Assembly: GCA_014380505.1 (NCBI GenBank)
Contig: JACMJT010000299.1
Location: 1 to 18,861 of the forward strand
Direction of reading: 5' to 3'
Origin: Hyphomicrobiales bacterium
GTDB taxonomy: Bacteria; Pseudomonadota; Alphaproteobacteria; Rhizobiales; Aestuariivirgaceae
DNA length: 18,861 nt
In this document: positions 7,725 to 14,880 of the stretch, one piece after another
Layout of the letters: each line of letters begins with the position of its first letter
How positions within the stretch are numbered: the stretch's first letter is position 1
Made by a program: the position numbers and the translations under genes
Notes under the pieces: generated by a model
Database searches by the model: none
The model's input: only the letters and a program-made list of their open reading frames with translations
What the model was told of the DNA's origin: nothing

Positions 7725-7752
7725 TTGGCAAGCCGTGGCGATGCCCTATAAG
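7725..7752 (+). promoter_or_regulatory. Candidate promoter for argB
   Basis: TTGGCA (7725-7730) and TATAAG (7747-7752, within CTATAA) are 16 bp apart in the 59-bp gap after engB. Transcription would begin about 20 nt before the argB ATG, with AGGAG (7766-7770) as the ribosome-binding site. The pattern fits an alphaproteobacterial housekeeping promoter and would separate argB from the ribosomal unit. Confidence 0.45.
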
Positions 7753-7778
7753 GCCAGCATGTTGCAGGAGCCGCCCAG

Positions 7779-8675
7779 ATGACCGACACCCCGGCCAGTG
7801 TGACCGCGCGCATTCTCTCCGAGGCGCTGCCGTTCCTGCAACGCTACGACGATCAGATCATCGTGGTGAAATACGGCGGCCACGCCATGGTCGATCCGAC
7901 ACTCGCCCAGCAGTTCGCCCGCGACATGGTGATGCTCAAGGTCTGCGGCTTGAATCCCATCGTCGTCCATGGCGGCGGGCCCCAGATCAACAGCATGCTG
8001 GACAAGCTTGCGGTGAAGCCCGTGTTCCGCGAGGGGCTTCGCGTCACCGACCGGGAAACCATGGACATCGTCGAGATGGTGCTGGCGGGTTCCATCAACA
8101 AGTCGATCGTTGCCTCCATACAGCAGGCGGGCGGCCGCGCCGTCGGCATTTCCGGCAAGGATGGAAATTTGCTGGTGGCGGAGCGTTTCGTCAAAAAGAA
8201 AACCGATCCGGTGACCGGCAAGATCGAGGAGATCGACTTCGGATTTGTTGGCGAACCCGCCCGCATCAACACCGAGATTCTCCACACCATTATGAAAAGC
8301 GATGCAATCCCCGTGATCGCCCCCGTGGGCGTGGGATGGGAAGGCGAAACCTACAATGTGAATGCCGATACGGCGGCGGGCGCCATCGCCACCGCCACCC
8401 AGGCCAAGCGGCTGCTGATGCTCACCGATGTCGCCGGCGTGCTCGACCGGCACAAGAATATGATCAGCGAGCTGAAGATCGGCGATGTTCCCGGCCTGGT
8501 GGCCGACGGCACGATCACGGGCGGCATGATCCCAAAGGTCGAGAGTGCCGTGGCGGTGGTTGAATCGGGCGTCGAAGGCGTCATCATTCTTGATGGCAGG
8601 GTGCCGCATTCGGTGCTGCTGGAGCTGCTGACGCCCCACGGGGTTGGCACGCGCGTATCGCGGACCGGCGTGTGA
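7779..8675 (+). CDS. argB: Acetylglutamate kinase
   Basis: Phosphorylates N-acetyl-L-glutamate with ATP, the second step of arginine biosynthesis, in the cytoplasm. The 298-residue product belongs to the amino-acid kinase fold. It has the N-terminal VKYGGHAM loop, the glycine-rich PIVVHGGGPQINSML substrate loop, GLRVTDRETMDIVEMVLAG, and the C-terminal NVNADTAAGAIATATQAKRL and TDVAGVLD nucleotide-binding blocks. It ends GGMIPKVESAV...HSVLLELLT as is typical. An N-terminal helix before the kinase core (about residues 5-22) is the kind found in arginine-inhibited hexameric enzymes, so feedback inhibition is plausible. AGGAG sits 8 nt before the ATG. The stop overlaps the next gene's GTG by 4 bases. 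Confidence 0.98.
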   Translation: MTDTPASVTARILSEALPFLQRYDDQIIVVKYGGHAMVDPTLAQQFARDMVMLKVCGLNPIVVHGGGPQINSMLDKLAVKPVFREGLRVTDRETMDIVEMVLAGSINKSIVASIQQAGGRAVGISGKDGNLLVAERFVKKKTDPVTGKIEEIDFGFVGEPARINTEILHTIMKSDAIPVIAPVGVGWEGETYNVNADTAAGAIATATQAKRLLMLTDVAGVLDRHKNMISELKIGDVPGLVADGTITGGMIPKVESAVAVVESGVEGVIILDGRVPHSVLLELLTPHGVGTRVSRTGV

Positions 8676-9373
8676 GAGGCTTTGGCCACATCGACACCTG
8701 GGTGTTCGATCTCGACAACACGCTCTATCCCGCGTCCTGCCGGCTGTTCGACCAGATTGACGTCCGTATGGGCGAGTTCGTTTCGCGCCTTCTGAGCGTG
8801 GACCTCGCCGAAGCCAGACGGCGGCAGAAACAGCTTTTCCACAAACATGGTACGACGCTCCGCGGCCTTATGGTGGAACACGGCGTCAATCCCGACGGCT
8901 TTCTCGATTATGTGCACGATATTGATCACACGCCGGTGCCGTGCAATCCGCTGCTGGATGAGGCACTTCACGCGCTTCCCGGGCGGAAGCTGGTATTCAC
9001 CAACGGCACCGTGGCGCACGCCGGGAAGGTGCTGGCCCGTCTTGGCGTTACCCATCATTTTGGCGATATTTTCGACATCGTGCATTCGGATTTCATCCCG
9101 AAGCCCGAGATGGAGCCCTACCGGAGATTCATCGGCCAAACCGGCATCCGCCCGGAAACCTCCGCCATGTTTGAAGACATCGCCCGCAATCTCGAAGCGC
9201 CCCATGCGCTCGGCATGACCACAGTGCTGGTGGTGGCGCCGGAAAATCACGATGCCGCGCATCTTAACCGGAATACGGGGGGCATCGATCAGCCCCATGT
9301 TCACCACGTGACGGACGACCTCACTGCATTTTTAGCAGGACTAGTCCGAACTTCTCATCATGCCCGCACTTGA
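8672..9373 (+). CDS. HAD-superfamily hydrolase, pyrimidine 5'-nucleotidase-like
   Basis: Predicted cytoplasmic phosphatase; relatives (SDT1/yjjG-like family) remove phosphate from pyrimidine nucleotides, but substrate cannot be read from sequence. The 233-residue product shows the HAD motifs in order: I DLDNTLYP with the nucleophilic Asp near residue 13, an all-helical cap, II FTNGT, III PKPEMEPYRRF (catalytic Lys), IV FEDIARN. It starts with GTG at 8672, sharing GTGA with the argB stop, so translation is coupled and the pair is probably an operon. The last codons and the TGA lie inside the palindromic repeat at 9352-9435: the tail SHHART and stop are repeat-derived. Confidence 0.92.
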   Translation: MRGFGHIDTWVFDLDNTLYPASCRLFDQIDVRMGEFVSRLLSVDLAEARRRQKQLFHKHGTTLRGLMVEHGVNPDGFLDYVHDIDHTPVPCNPLLDEALHALPGRKLVFTNGTVAHAGKVLARLGVTHHFGDIFDIVHSDFIPKPEMEPYRRFIGQTGIRPETSAMFEDIARNLEAPHALGMTTVLVVAPENHDAAHLNRNTGGIDQPHVHHVTDDLTAFLAGLVRTSHHART

Positions 9374-9435
9374 TGCGGGCATCTTTTTTCGTCAGCCAAA
9401 GAAGATGCCCCGATCGGGTCCGGGCATGATGAGAA
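9352..9435. repeat. Intergenic palindromic repeat element (REP/BIME-like), about 84 bp
   Basis: The ends are perfect 15-bp inverted repeats: TTCTCATCATGCCCG (9352-9366) and CGGGCATGATGAGAA (9421-9435). Each half is itself a stem-loop built on GCCCG/CGGGC: left TGCCCGCA-CTTGA-TGCGGGCA (9361-9381), right ATGCCC...GGGCAT (about 9405-9427). The CATGCCCG...CTTGAT...CGGGCATC pattern is like dispersed intergenic palindromes I know from many alphaproteobacterial genomes. It sits between two convergent genes, 26 bp from the oxygenase stop, and overlaps the end of the HAD gene. Only one copy is in this window, so multiplicity is not shown. Confidence 0.7.
9361..9389 (+). terminator. Rho-independent terminator after the HAD gene
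   Basis: A perfect 8-bp stem TGCCCGCA (9361-9368) / TGCGGGCA (9374-9381) with 5-nt loop is followed by TCTTTTTT (9382-9389). The HAD stop codon (9371-9373) is in the loop. In the opposite direction the right half of the same repeat (about 9404-9427) is followed by TTCTTT on the minus strand, so the element may stop transcription of the convergent oxygenase gene too. Confidence 0.8.
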
Positions 9436-9461
9436 TTGGATGTGCCAACCTAAGCCGTTAG

Positions 9462-10136
9462 TCATGCGTCGATGAGTTGCTTTGTGCGGTAAATATCCTC
9501 CCCCAGGGGATCGGAGCCCTCGTCATTGATCTTGATGTAGAGGACGGCCGTGCCGCGGGGGCGAATGCGTTCATGGTAAATCGTCGACCCGAGGAAGACG
9601 ATCATGTCGCCTAGCTGTTCGCGCAAGAGCACGGCGTCGCTGGACTTGTAGATTTCCGCCAGGCCCGGATGATCCTGGCTGGTCATGAACACGGCCCTTT
9701 CAGACGGGTTGGGCGAACGATCGAGCGTTGGGAACACGCAGACGCTGGTATCGGGACCCAGGTGAATCGGCAGCCCGATGGAAATCCGCGATGCGCCGCG
9801 ATCCTTGTGGGGTGCGGGATATTCCGGAGCGTCTTGCTCATATTGCTTCAAGTGCCGTTCCGATACGGCGATACAGCTCTCGTCCATGCCGGTCAGGGCC
9901 GCTATTCCGGCGCGGAACTTGAGGGCCACCGTCTCGGACGGGAAGGAAAAGAGGTATTGGCGCTTCTTCCCGCCGATCCTCCACTGGCCGGTTTCAGCCA
10001 CGCCGCCTTGGCGCGATTCAACGAGAAAATCCTTAAGATAGGCCATGAAACTCTCGGATAGAATATCCTTGAGGAGAATGTAACCGTCGCGTTCGAACTG
10101 GCCACGGAAGGATTTGAGATCGCGCTTGAAGGGCAT
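9462..10136 (-). CDS. Putative Fe(II)/2-oxoglutarate-dependent oxygenase (phytanoyl-CoA dioxygenase-like)
   Basis: A 224-residue soluble protein with no signal peptide. The N-terminus (FRGQFERDGYILLKDILSE, 10-28) resembles the opening strand-helix of PhyH-type oxygenases. A possible metal triad is H110-x-D112 (APHKDRG) and H188 (STIYHERIRPRG), with arginines at 190, 192 and 194 that could bind 2-oxoglutarate; FLGSTIYHE...AVLYIKI fits the end of a double-stranded beta helix. Substrate is unknown. ATG 10136 has AAGGA 6 nt upstream; the frame is open 75 nt further but without a comparable site. It is 102 nt downstream of regA on the same strand, so it might be read through from regBA, and ends facing the palindromic repeat. 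Gene call is firm; the oxygenase assignment rests on weak motifs. Confidence 0.75.
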   Translation of the reverse strand: MPFKRDLKSFRGQFERDGYILLKDILSESFMAYLKDFLVESRQGGVAETGQWRIGGKKRQYLFSFPSETVALKFRAGIAALTGMDESCIAVSERHLKQYEQDAPEYPAPHKDRGASRISIGLPIHLGPDTSVCVFPTLDRSPNPSERAVFMTSQDHPGLAEIYKSSDAVLLREQLGDMIVFLGSTIYHERIRPRGTAVLYIKINDEGSDPLGEDIYRTKQLIDA

Positions 10137-10238
10137 GGCTGTTCCTTGCTGGAGTTGGACGACGGCCGTTTCCTGCAAAGCCAAGGCCGCAGAAGGAGCG
10201 GCAAGCCGCACCTTTGCGAATGTGGTTAATCGCTTTGG

Positions 10239-10784
10239 TTACTTGGGGGCGCGTTTGGCCAGGATGCGCTGCAAGGTACGGCGGTGCATGTTGAGACGCC
10301 GCGCCGTCTCGGACACATTGCGGCTGCACAGTTCGTAAACCCGCTGGATGTGCTCCCAGCGCACCCGGTCCGCCGACATGGGGTTATCCGGCAGCGCGGC
10401 CCGGTTGTCCTTATCGCCGATGAGCGCTCCATAGACGGCATCGGCGTCGGCCGGTTTCGCCAGATAATCGATGGCGCCGAGTTTGACCGCGGTGACGGCG
10501 GTTGCGATGTTGCCGTAGCCCGTGAGCACCACGGCGCGGGCATCGGGCCTGGCCGAATGCAGGGTCTCGATCACATCGAGCCCGTTGCCGTCGGCAAGCC
10601 GCAAATCCACGACCGCATATCCGGGCGGCGCCTTTTTTACCTGCACGATACCCTCGGCCACCGATTCGGCCATGCGGACGTCGAAGCCCCGGATTTCCAT
10701 GGCGCGGGCAAGCCTGGTCAGGAATGGCTTGTCGTCATCCACCAGCAGCAGAGTCTTGTCGGCGGGCAGTTTGATCGCGGTCAT
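10239..10784 (-). CDS. regA: Redox response regulator RegA/ActR/PrrA family
   Basis: Transcription factor partner of RegB; in relatives it controls respiration, photosynthesis, carbon and nitrogen fixation according to redox state. The 181-residue length matches the family (about 184). The receiver has DDD at 16-18, phosphoacceptor D60 in VVDLRLADGNGLD, T/S and Lys switch residues in LTGYG and DYLAKP. A short linker leads to a Fis-type helix-turn-helix at the very end (SRNVSETARRLNMHRRTLQR then ILAKRAPK), which is almost invariant in RegA proteins. ATG 10784 is the family start, though its ribosome-binding site is poor. It follows regB by 32 nt, with a small CCGGG/CCCGG hairpin (10800-10815) between them. 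Confidence 0.95.
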   Translation of the reverse strand: MTAIKLPADKTLLLVDDDKPFLTRLARAMEIRGFDVRMAESVAEGIVQVKKAPPGYAVVDLRLADGNGLDVIETLHSARPDARAVVLTGYGNIATAVTAVKLGAIDYLAKPADADAVYGALIGDKDNRAALPDNPMSADRVRWEHIQRVYELCSRNVSETARRLNMHRRTLQRILAKRAPK

Positions 10785-10816
10785 TACTGAAGGTGTAGAC
10801 CGGGCGGCAACCCGGC

Positions 10817-12160
10817 TCAAGCCTTGCCGACATCCACCACGTGGCGGGGCCAAACGACATGGACCACGGCGCCGTGCTGGGGGGCACGCCTGTTGGCAAG
10901 GGAAACGGCGGCGCCCGAGCGCTCCAGCAATGTCTTGGCGATGAAAAATCCGAGGCCCATGCCTTCGTGACCGCCTTCCTCGGGCTCCACTCCATAGCCT
11001 GGGCGGGTGGTGACAAACGGGTCGCCGAGCCGGTCGAAGACATCCTGATGGAAGCCTGGGCCGTCGTCGCTGACGGAAATGGTCACATTCGTTGCCGTCC
11101 AGCGGGCCTCGACCCGGACCTTCGCTGCCGCGAAATCGGCGGCGTTCTCCAGGAGGTTCCCCAGCCCGTAGGCGATGGCGGGATTGCGCCGGAAGACCGG
11201 CTCGGTGTTGTCGGGATCGCCATCGCTTGTGGGATTTTCCACCGTGATTTCCACGTCCGAGCCGCGCAGGGGTGCTATCAAATCTTCAATCATCACCAGC
11301 ATCTTGGTGCGTTGATAGATTTCGTCGGTTCCAGCATCGCGGTTGGCAAGACGCGCCAGAATTTCCCGGCAGCGCCCGGCCTGGCTGACCAGAAGATCGA
11401 TATCTTCAGTGTGGGGATCGTTCGGCGGAAGCTCGCGTTTCAATTCCTTGGCGACAAGTGCGATGGTGGCCAATGGCGTGCCAAGCTCATGGGCTGCTGC
11501 CGCGGCAAATCCGTCGAGCGCTGAAAGCCTCTGCTCGCGCGATAGCACCATCTCGGTTGCCGAGAGTGCTGCCGACATCTGCCGCGCCTCTTCGGCGATC
11601 CGCCGCGCATAGAGGGCGGAAAACACCACCCCGCAAACGATGGCGGCCCACATGCCCGCGATATAGGCATCGGGCAAAACCAGTGGCAGATTGGGCGTCC
11701 ATGGCAACGGCAGATGGTTGCTGGTGAGAAAGCTGGCGCAGACAAAGGCAATAGCGCCCAGCCACAATGTCCATTTGAGCGGAAGCGATGTGGCCGAGAT
11801 GGTGACGGGCACGAGAAACAGGAAAGCGAAGGGATTTTCCAGGCCGCCGGTCAGATAAAGCAGCACGGCAAGTTGAAGAATATCGTAAGCCAGCAGCAGG
11901 CCCGCGTGGGACGGTTGCAGGCGCACGCTCTTTCGCCACCTGATGGTCAGAAAGATATTGAGCCAGGCGCTGAGTGCTATGGCCGCGAGACAGAGGCCGA
12001 TGGGGAGTGGAAATCCCAGCAGAAAATAGACCCCCGCCACCGCCGCGGTTTGCCCGACGACGGCGAGCCAGCGCAGGCGGACGAGGGTTCGGAGCCTGAG
12101 CACGCCCAGTTCGGCATCCCTGGATGGATTGGCCGTATCAAATGCCGGGCTCAGCGACAT
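10817..12160 (-). CDS. regB: Redox sensor histidine kinase RegB/ActS/PrrB family
   Basis: Membrane kinase that senses quinone and thiol redox state and phosphorylates RegA. The 447-residue product has an N-terminal domain with about six TM segments (about 30-185). A GGLENPFAFLFLVPV loop (105-119) matches the ubiquinone-binding site described for RegB. The H-box is FAAAAAHELGTPLATIAL with H224. Forty residues later is C264 in GRCREILARL, the same spacing as H225 and redox-active C265 of Rhodobacter capsulatus RegB. The ATPase domain has NLLENAADFA, SDDGPGF and GMGLGFFIAKTLLERSG. ATG 12160 has AAGGGA about 5 nt upstream. It diverges from senC with only about 37 nt between start codons, so their promoters must overlap. 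Confidence 0.96.
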   Translation of the reverse strand: MSLSPAFDTANPSRDAELGVLRLRTLVRLRWLAVVGQTAAVAGVYFLLGFPLPIGLCLAAIALSAWLNIFLTIRWRKSVRLQPSHAGLLLAYDILQLAVLLYLTGGLENPFAFLFLVPVTISATSLPLKWTLWLGAIAFVCASFLTSNHLPLPWTPNLPLVLPDAYIAGMWAAIVCGVVFSALYARRIAEEARQMSAALSATEMVLSREQRLSALDGFAAAAAHELGTPLATIALVAKELKRELPPNDPHTEDIDLLVSQAGRCREILARLANRDAGTDEIYQRTKMLVMIEDLIAPLRGSDVEITVENPTSDGDPDNTEPVFRRNPAIAYGLGNLLENAADFAAAKVRVEARWTATNVTISVSDDGPGFHQDVFDRLGDPFVTTRPGYGVEPEEGGHEGMGLGFFIAKTLLERSGAAVSLANRRAPQHGAVVHVVWPRHVVDVGKA

Positions 12161-12197
12161 GACTTCCCTTTGGTTGCCCAATCCCCACATTAGGCTT

Positions 12198-12836
12198 ATG
12201 GGACCGGAAAACGAAAGCCATCCTCCAATGCCCTCTCGCCGTCAGGCGCTCATCGCAATCGCCATTCTTTCGCTTGCCCTTCTCATCGGCGCCGCGGCAT
12301 TTTTCGTTCGTTTCCCCGGCCATGGCCCTATCAGCGTGGGAGAGGCGCTGATCGGCGGGCCGTTCAGCCTGACCGACCACAACGGCCGGCGCGTGACCGA
12401 GAAGGATTTTTCCGGCAAATACATGCTGGTGTTCTTCGGCTACACCTATTGCCCCGATATCTGTCCCACCGAATTGCAGGTCATGACCCAGGCCGTTGAG
12501 CAGATGGGGGCCCCGGGCGATGTCATCCAGCCCATCTTCGTTTCGTTCGATCCCGAACGCGACACGCCGGAAACACTGAAGGCCTATGTGGAGAATTTCA
12601 GCCCCCGGCTGATCGGCCTCACCGGCAGCGAAAAAGAGATCGCCGAGGCGGCGAAGGCCTACCGCGTCTACTACAGGAAAGTGGAAAACGGCGGCGCCAG
12701 CGACTATCTGATGGATCACTCGAGTATTGTCTATCTGATGGGCCCGGATGGCAAATTCGTCAAGCATTTCACCTATTCAACCGATGCAAAGGCCCTGTCG
12801 GAAGCTCTCGCCAGCGCCGTATCGGGAGCATCATAA
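12198..12836 (+). CDS. senC: SCO1/SenC/PrrC copper chaperone for cytochrome oxidase
   Basis: Membrane-anchored periplasmic thioredoxin-fold protein that helps build the CuA or CuB centre of cytochrome c oxidase. From ATG 12198 the product has 212 residues. A signal anchor is at about 17-38 (LIAIAILSLALLIGAAAFFV), then GPFSLTDHNGRRV and LVFFGYTYCPDICPTELQ with the copper-binding C85 and C89, FVSFDPERDTPE, and the third ligand H174 in YLMDHSSIVYLMGPDG. Starts at 12228 or 12159 are also possible, because no strong ribosome-binding site singles one out. It is divergent from regB; linkage of senC with regA/regB is known in Rhodobacter and rhizobia and suggests joint control of respiration. Confidence 0.95.
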   Translation: MGPENESHPPMPSRRQALIAIAILSLALLIGAAAFFVRFPGHGPISVGEALIGGPFSLTDHNGRRVTEKDFSGKYMLVFFGYTYCPDICPTELQVMTQAVEQMGAPGDVIQPIFVSFDPERDTPETLKAYVENFSPRLIGLTGSEKEIAEAAKAYRVYYRKVENGGASDYLMDHSSIVYLMGPDGKFVKHFTYSTDAKALSEALASAVSGAS

Positions 12837-12855
12837 AGAGTAGGAATCGCACGGG

Positions 12856-12874
12856 AGTCCGTTGTATACGGACT
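12856..12874. promoter_or_regulatory. 7-bp hairpin/operator-like palindrome between senC and phaZ
   Basis: AGTCCGT (12856-12862) and ACGGACT (12868-12874) are perfect complements around a 5-nt loop TGTAT. It begins 20 nt after the senC stop and lies 39 nt before the phaZ ATG. The bases after it (AATTACGTTTGTG) are AT-rich without a real T run, so it is either a weak terminator of senC or a protein site before phaZ. I found no clear promoter boxes in this 77-bp gap. Confidence 0.35.
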
Positions 12875-12913
12875 AATTACGTTTGTGTTGCAATCTGGGG
12901 CTGGGAACTGAGA

Positions 12914-14131
12914 ATGCTATATTATCTCTACGAGATGAATCACGCCGTGCTGGCGCCGTGGCGGGCTGCCACCACCGCCGGTTTGGACTTTTGGACGAGC
13001 AACGCCAATCCGCTCGCGGCAACGGCAATGGGCCGAAACGTCGCGGCGTCTCTTGAAATGTTCGAACGGAGTACGCGCCGTTACGGAAAGCCGAGCTTTG
13101 ATATCAAAGATGCAATCGTTGGCGGAGAGGTTGTTCCCGTCACCGAGTCGCCAGTTCTCAAAAAAACTTTCTGCACTCTGCTGCATTTCCGCAAGACGGG
13201 TGCTGCCGCGCAGCCCAAGCTGCTGATCGTGGCGCCGCTGTCGGGTCATTACGCCACGCTGCTGCGCGGCACCGTCCAGTCCATGCTGAGCCATTTCGAT
13301 GTTTACATCACCGACTGGATCGACGCCCGCACCATTCCCATGGCGTCGGGCAGTTTCGATCTCGACGATTATATCGACTATGTGATCGAGATGTTGCAGC
13401 TTCTGGGACCGGGTGCCAGCGTGATGGCGGTGTGCCAGCCGTCGGTCCCCGTGCTGGCCGCCGTGGCGCTGATGAACGCGGCTAAAGATAAATGCGCGCC
13501 GAAAGCCATGGTGCTGATGGGCGGCGCCATCGACTCGAGGCTTAATCCCACGGCGGTCGATCGCCTGGCCGCGGAACGAGGCAGCAGCTGGTTCCGCCGC
13601 AACGCAGTGATGAAGGTGCCGCCGCCCCACGCGGGTGCTGGCCGTGAGGTCTATCCGGGTTTCCTGCAGCTTGGCGGCTTCCTCAGCATGAACCTCGATC
13701 GCCACGTGGAGGCCCACCGGGAACTTTTCTGGCATCTGGTGGAAGGCGACGGCGATTCCGCCGAGAAACACCGGGACTTCTACGACGAGTACATGTCGGT
13801 GATGGATCTGACCGCCGAATTCTATCTGCAGACGGTGGAGAAGGTATTTATCAATCACGACCTGCCGCGGGGAACCTTCACTCATCGCGGCCGCCCCGTC
13901 GATCCGTCGCTCATCACCGCGACGGCGCTGATGACGGTCGAAGGCGAGCGTGACGACATTTCCGGTGTGGGCCAGACGGAAGCCGCCCATGGGCTATGCT
14001 CCTCCTTGCCGCCGGACAGGAAGTTGCATCACCTTCAGTTGGGCGTTGGTCATTACGGCGTCTTCAATGGTTCGCGGTTCCGCCAGGACATTGTGCCGCG
14101 AATTGTGCAATTCGTGAACGCTGCCGCCTGA
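12914..14131 (+). CDS. phaZ: Intracellular polyhydroxybutyrate depolymerase
   Basis: Breaks down stored intracellular PHB granules to hydroxybutyrate units. The 405-residue product starts MLYYLYEMNHAVLAPWRAA, the typical N-terminus of the family, and has no signal peptide. The lipase-box equivalent is MAVCQPSVPVLAAV with Cys-174 as nucleophile, as in Cupriavidus PhaZa1 (Cys183). The Asp of the triad is D347 or D348 in EGERDDIS and the His is H380 in LGVGHYGVFNGSRFR; these spacings match C183-D355-H388 closely. A GGGAAC about 9 nt before the ATG can serve as ribosome-binding site. The stop overlaps the next gene's start (TGATG), so the two are translationally coupled. Presence implies that the cell makes PHB, although no synthase gene is in the window. 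Confidence 0.94.
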   Translation: MLYYLYEMNHAVLAPWRAATTAGLDFWTSNANPLAATAMGRNVAASLEMFERSTRRYGKPSFDIKDAIVGGEVVPVTESPVLKKTFCTLLHFRKTGAAAQPKLLIVAPLSGHYATLLRGTVQSMLSHFDVYITDWIDARTIPMASGSFDLDDYIDYVIEMLQLLGPGASVMAVCQPSVPVLAAVALMNAAKDKCAPKAMVLMGGAIDSRLNPTAVDRLAAERGSSWFRRNAVMKVPPPHAGAGREVYPGFLQLGGFLSMNLDRHVEAHRELFWHLVEGDGDSAEKHRDFYDEYMSVMDLTAEFYLQTVEKVFINHDLPRGTFTHRGRPVDPSLITATALMTVEGERDDISGVGQTEAAHGLCSSLPPDRKLHHLQLGVGHYGVFNGSRFRQDIVPRIVQFVNAAA

Positions 14132-14880
14132 TGGTCTGGCCAATTCGGCATATTCGCCGGATGTTGACGCCGAATATTCTCGAGCCGGCGCAACTGGAGA
14201 TCGGAACTGAACAGCTCGATGTGGTGTTCCGCCGCCACGTCAATGCAAGGCGTCTGGTTTTGCGGCTCAACCCGGAAGGAACGGCCGCCGTCGTCACCGT
14301 GCCGCGCGGTGTCTCGCGCCATCGGGCACTCGATTTCGTCCATCTTTCCACGCCGTGGCTGGCAACGCGCCTTGAGCAGCGCGGCAAGAATATCGCGCTC
14401 AAGCCCGGCAATGTCATTCCGCTGCGGGGCTGTGACCATGAAATCCGCCACGTCGCCTCGCCGCGTGGAACCGTGACCGTCGATCCCGTAGCGAAGCTGA
14501 TCCATGTACCGGGTAAACCTCCCCATGTTCCGCGCCGCCTGCTCGATTGGCTAAAAGCGACGGCGCGGGCCGAACTTGCTGCCGCATCGGGAAAATATGC
14601 AGCCGCGATGGGCGTCAATTACCGCAGGATCGCCGTCCGCGATCAGCGCAGCCGCTGGGGCTCCTGTTCGGCTACGGGCGATCTCTCCTATTCCTGGCGC
14701 CTTGTCCTGACGCCCTCCTACGTGCTCGACTATGTGGCCGCCCACGAGGTCGCGCATCTGAAGCACATGGACCACGGGGCCGCCTTCTGGCGTCTCGTCT
14801 TGACCCATTGCCCGGAGGCTTCCCGCGCTAAAAAATGGCTCAAGGCCAATGGCAATGGAGTCCACCGCGTGGGCGGCTGA
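14131..14880 (+). CDS. YgjP-type (DUF45, COG1451) zinc metallopeptidase-like protein
   Basis: A 249-residue soluble protein of the YgjP/UTP-pyrophosphatase-adjacent family, function poorly known. The N-terminal half is a beta-rich region (RRLVLRLNP, VTVPRGVSRHRALDFV). The conserved core is IAVRDQRSRWGSCSATGDLS followed by YSWRLVLTP and the zinc motif AAHEVAHLKHMDHGAAFW, with ligands H205 and H209, catalytic E206, and H215 as probable third ligand. This matches the family's R-W-G-S-C-S and HExxH-x5-H pattern. The ATG at 14131 overlaps the phaZ stop; ATG 14161 is an alternative. Its TGA (14878-14880) directly abuts the penicillin-binding protein's stop on the other strand. Confidence 0.9.
   Translation: MVWPIRHIRRMLTPNILEPAQLEIGTEQLDVVFRRHVNARRLVLRLNPEGTAAVVTVPRGVSRHRALDFVHLSTPWLATRLEQRGKNIALKPGNVIPLRGCDHEIRHVASPRGTVTVDPVAKLIHVPGKPPHVPRRLLDWLKATARAELAAASGKYAAAMGVNYRRIAVRDQRSRWGSCSATGDLSYSWRLVLTPSYVLDYVAAHEVAHLKHMDHGAAFWRLVLTHCPEASRAKKWLKANGNGVHRVGG

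Noticed and set aside
12917..13990. 357-codon open frame on the minus strand
   Set aside because: It is antisense to phaZ, His-rich, with no recognisable motif.
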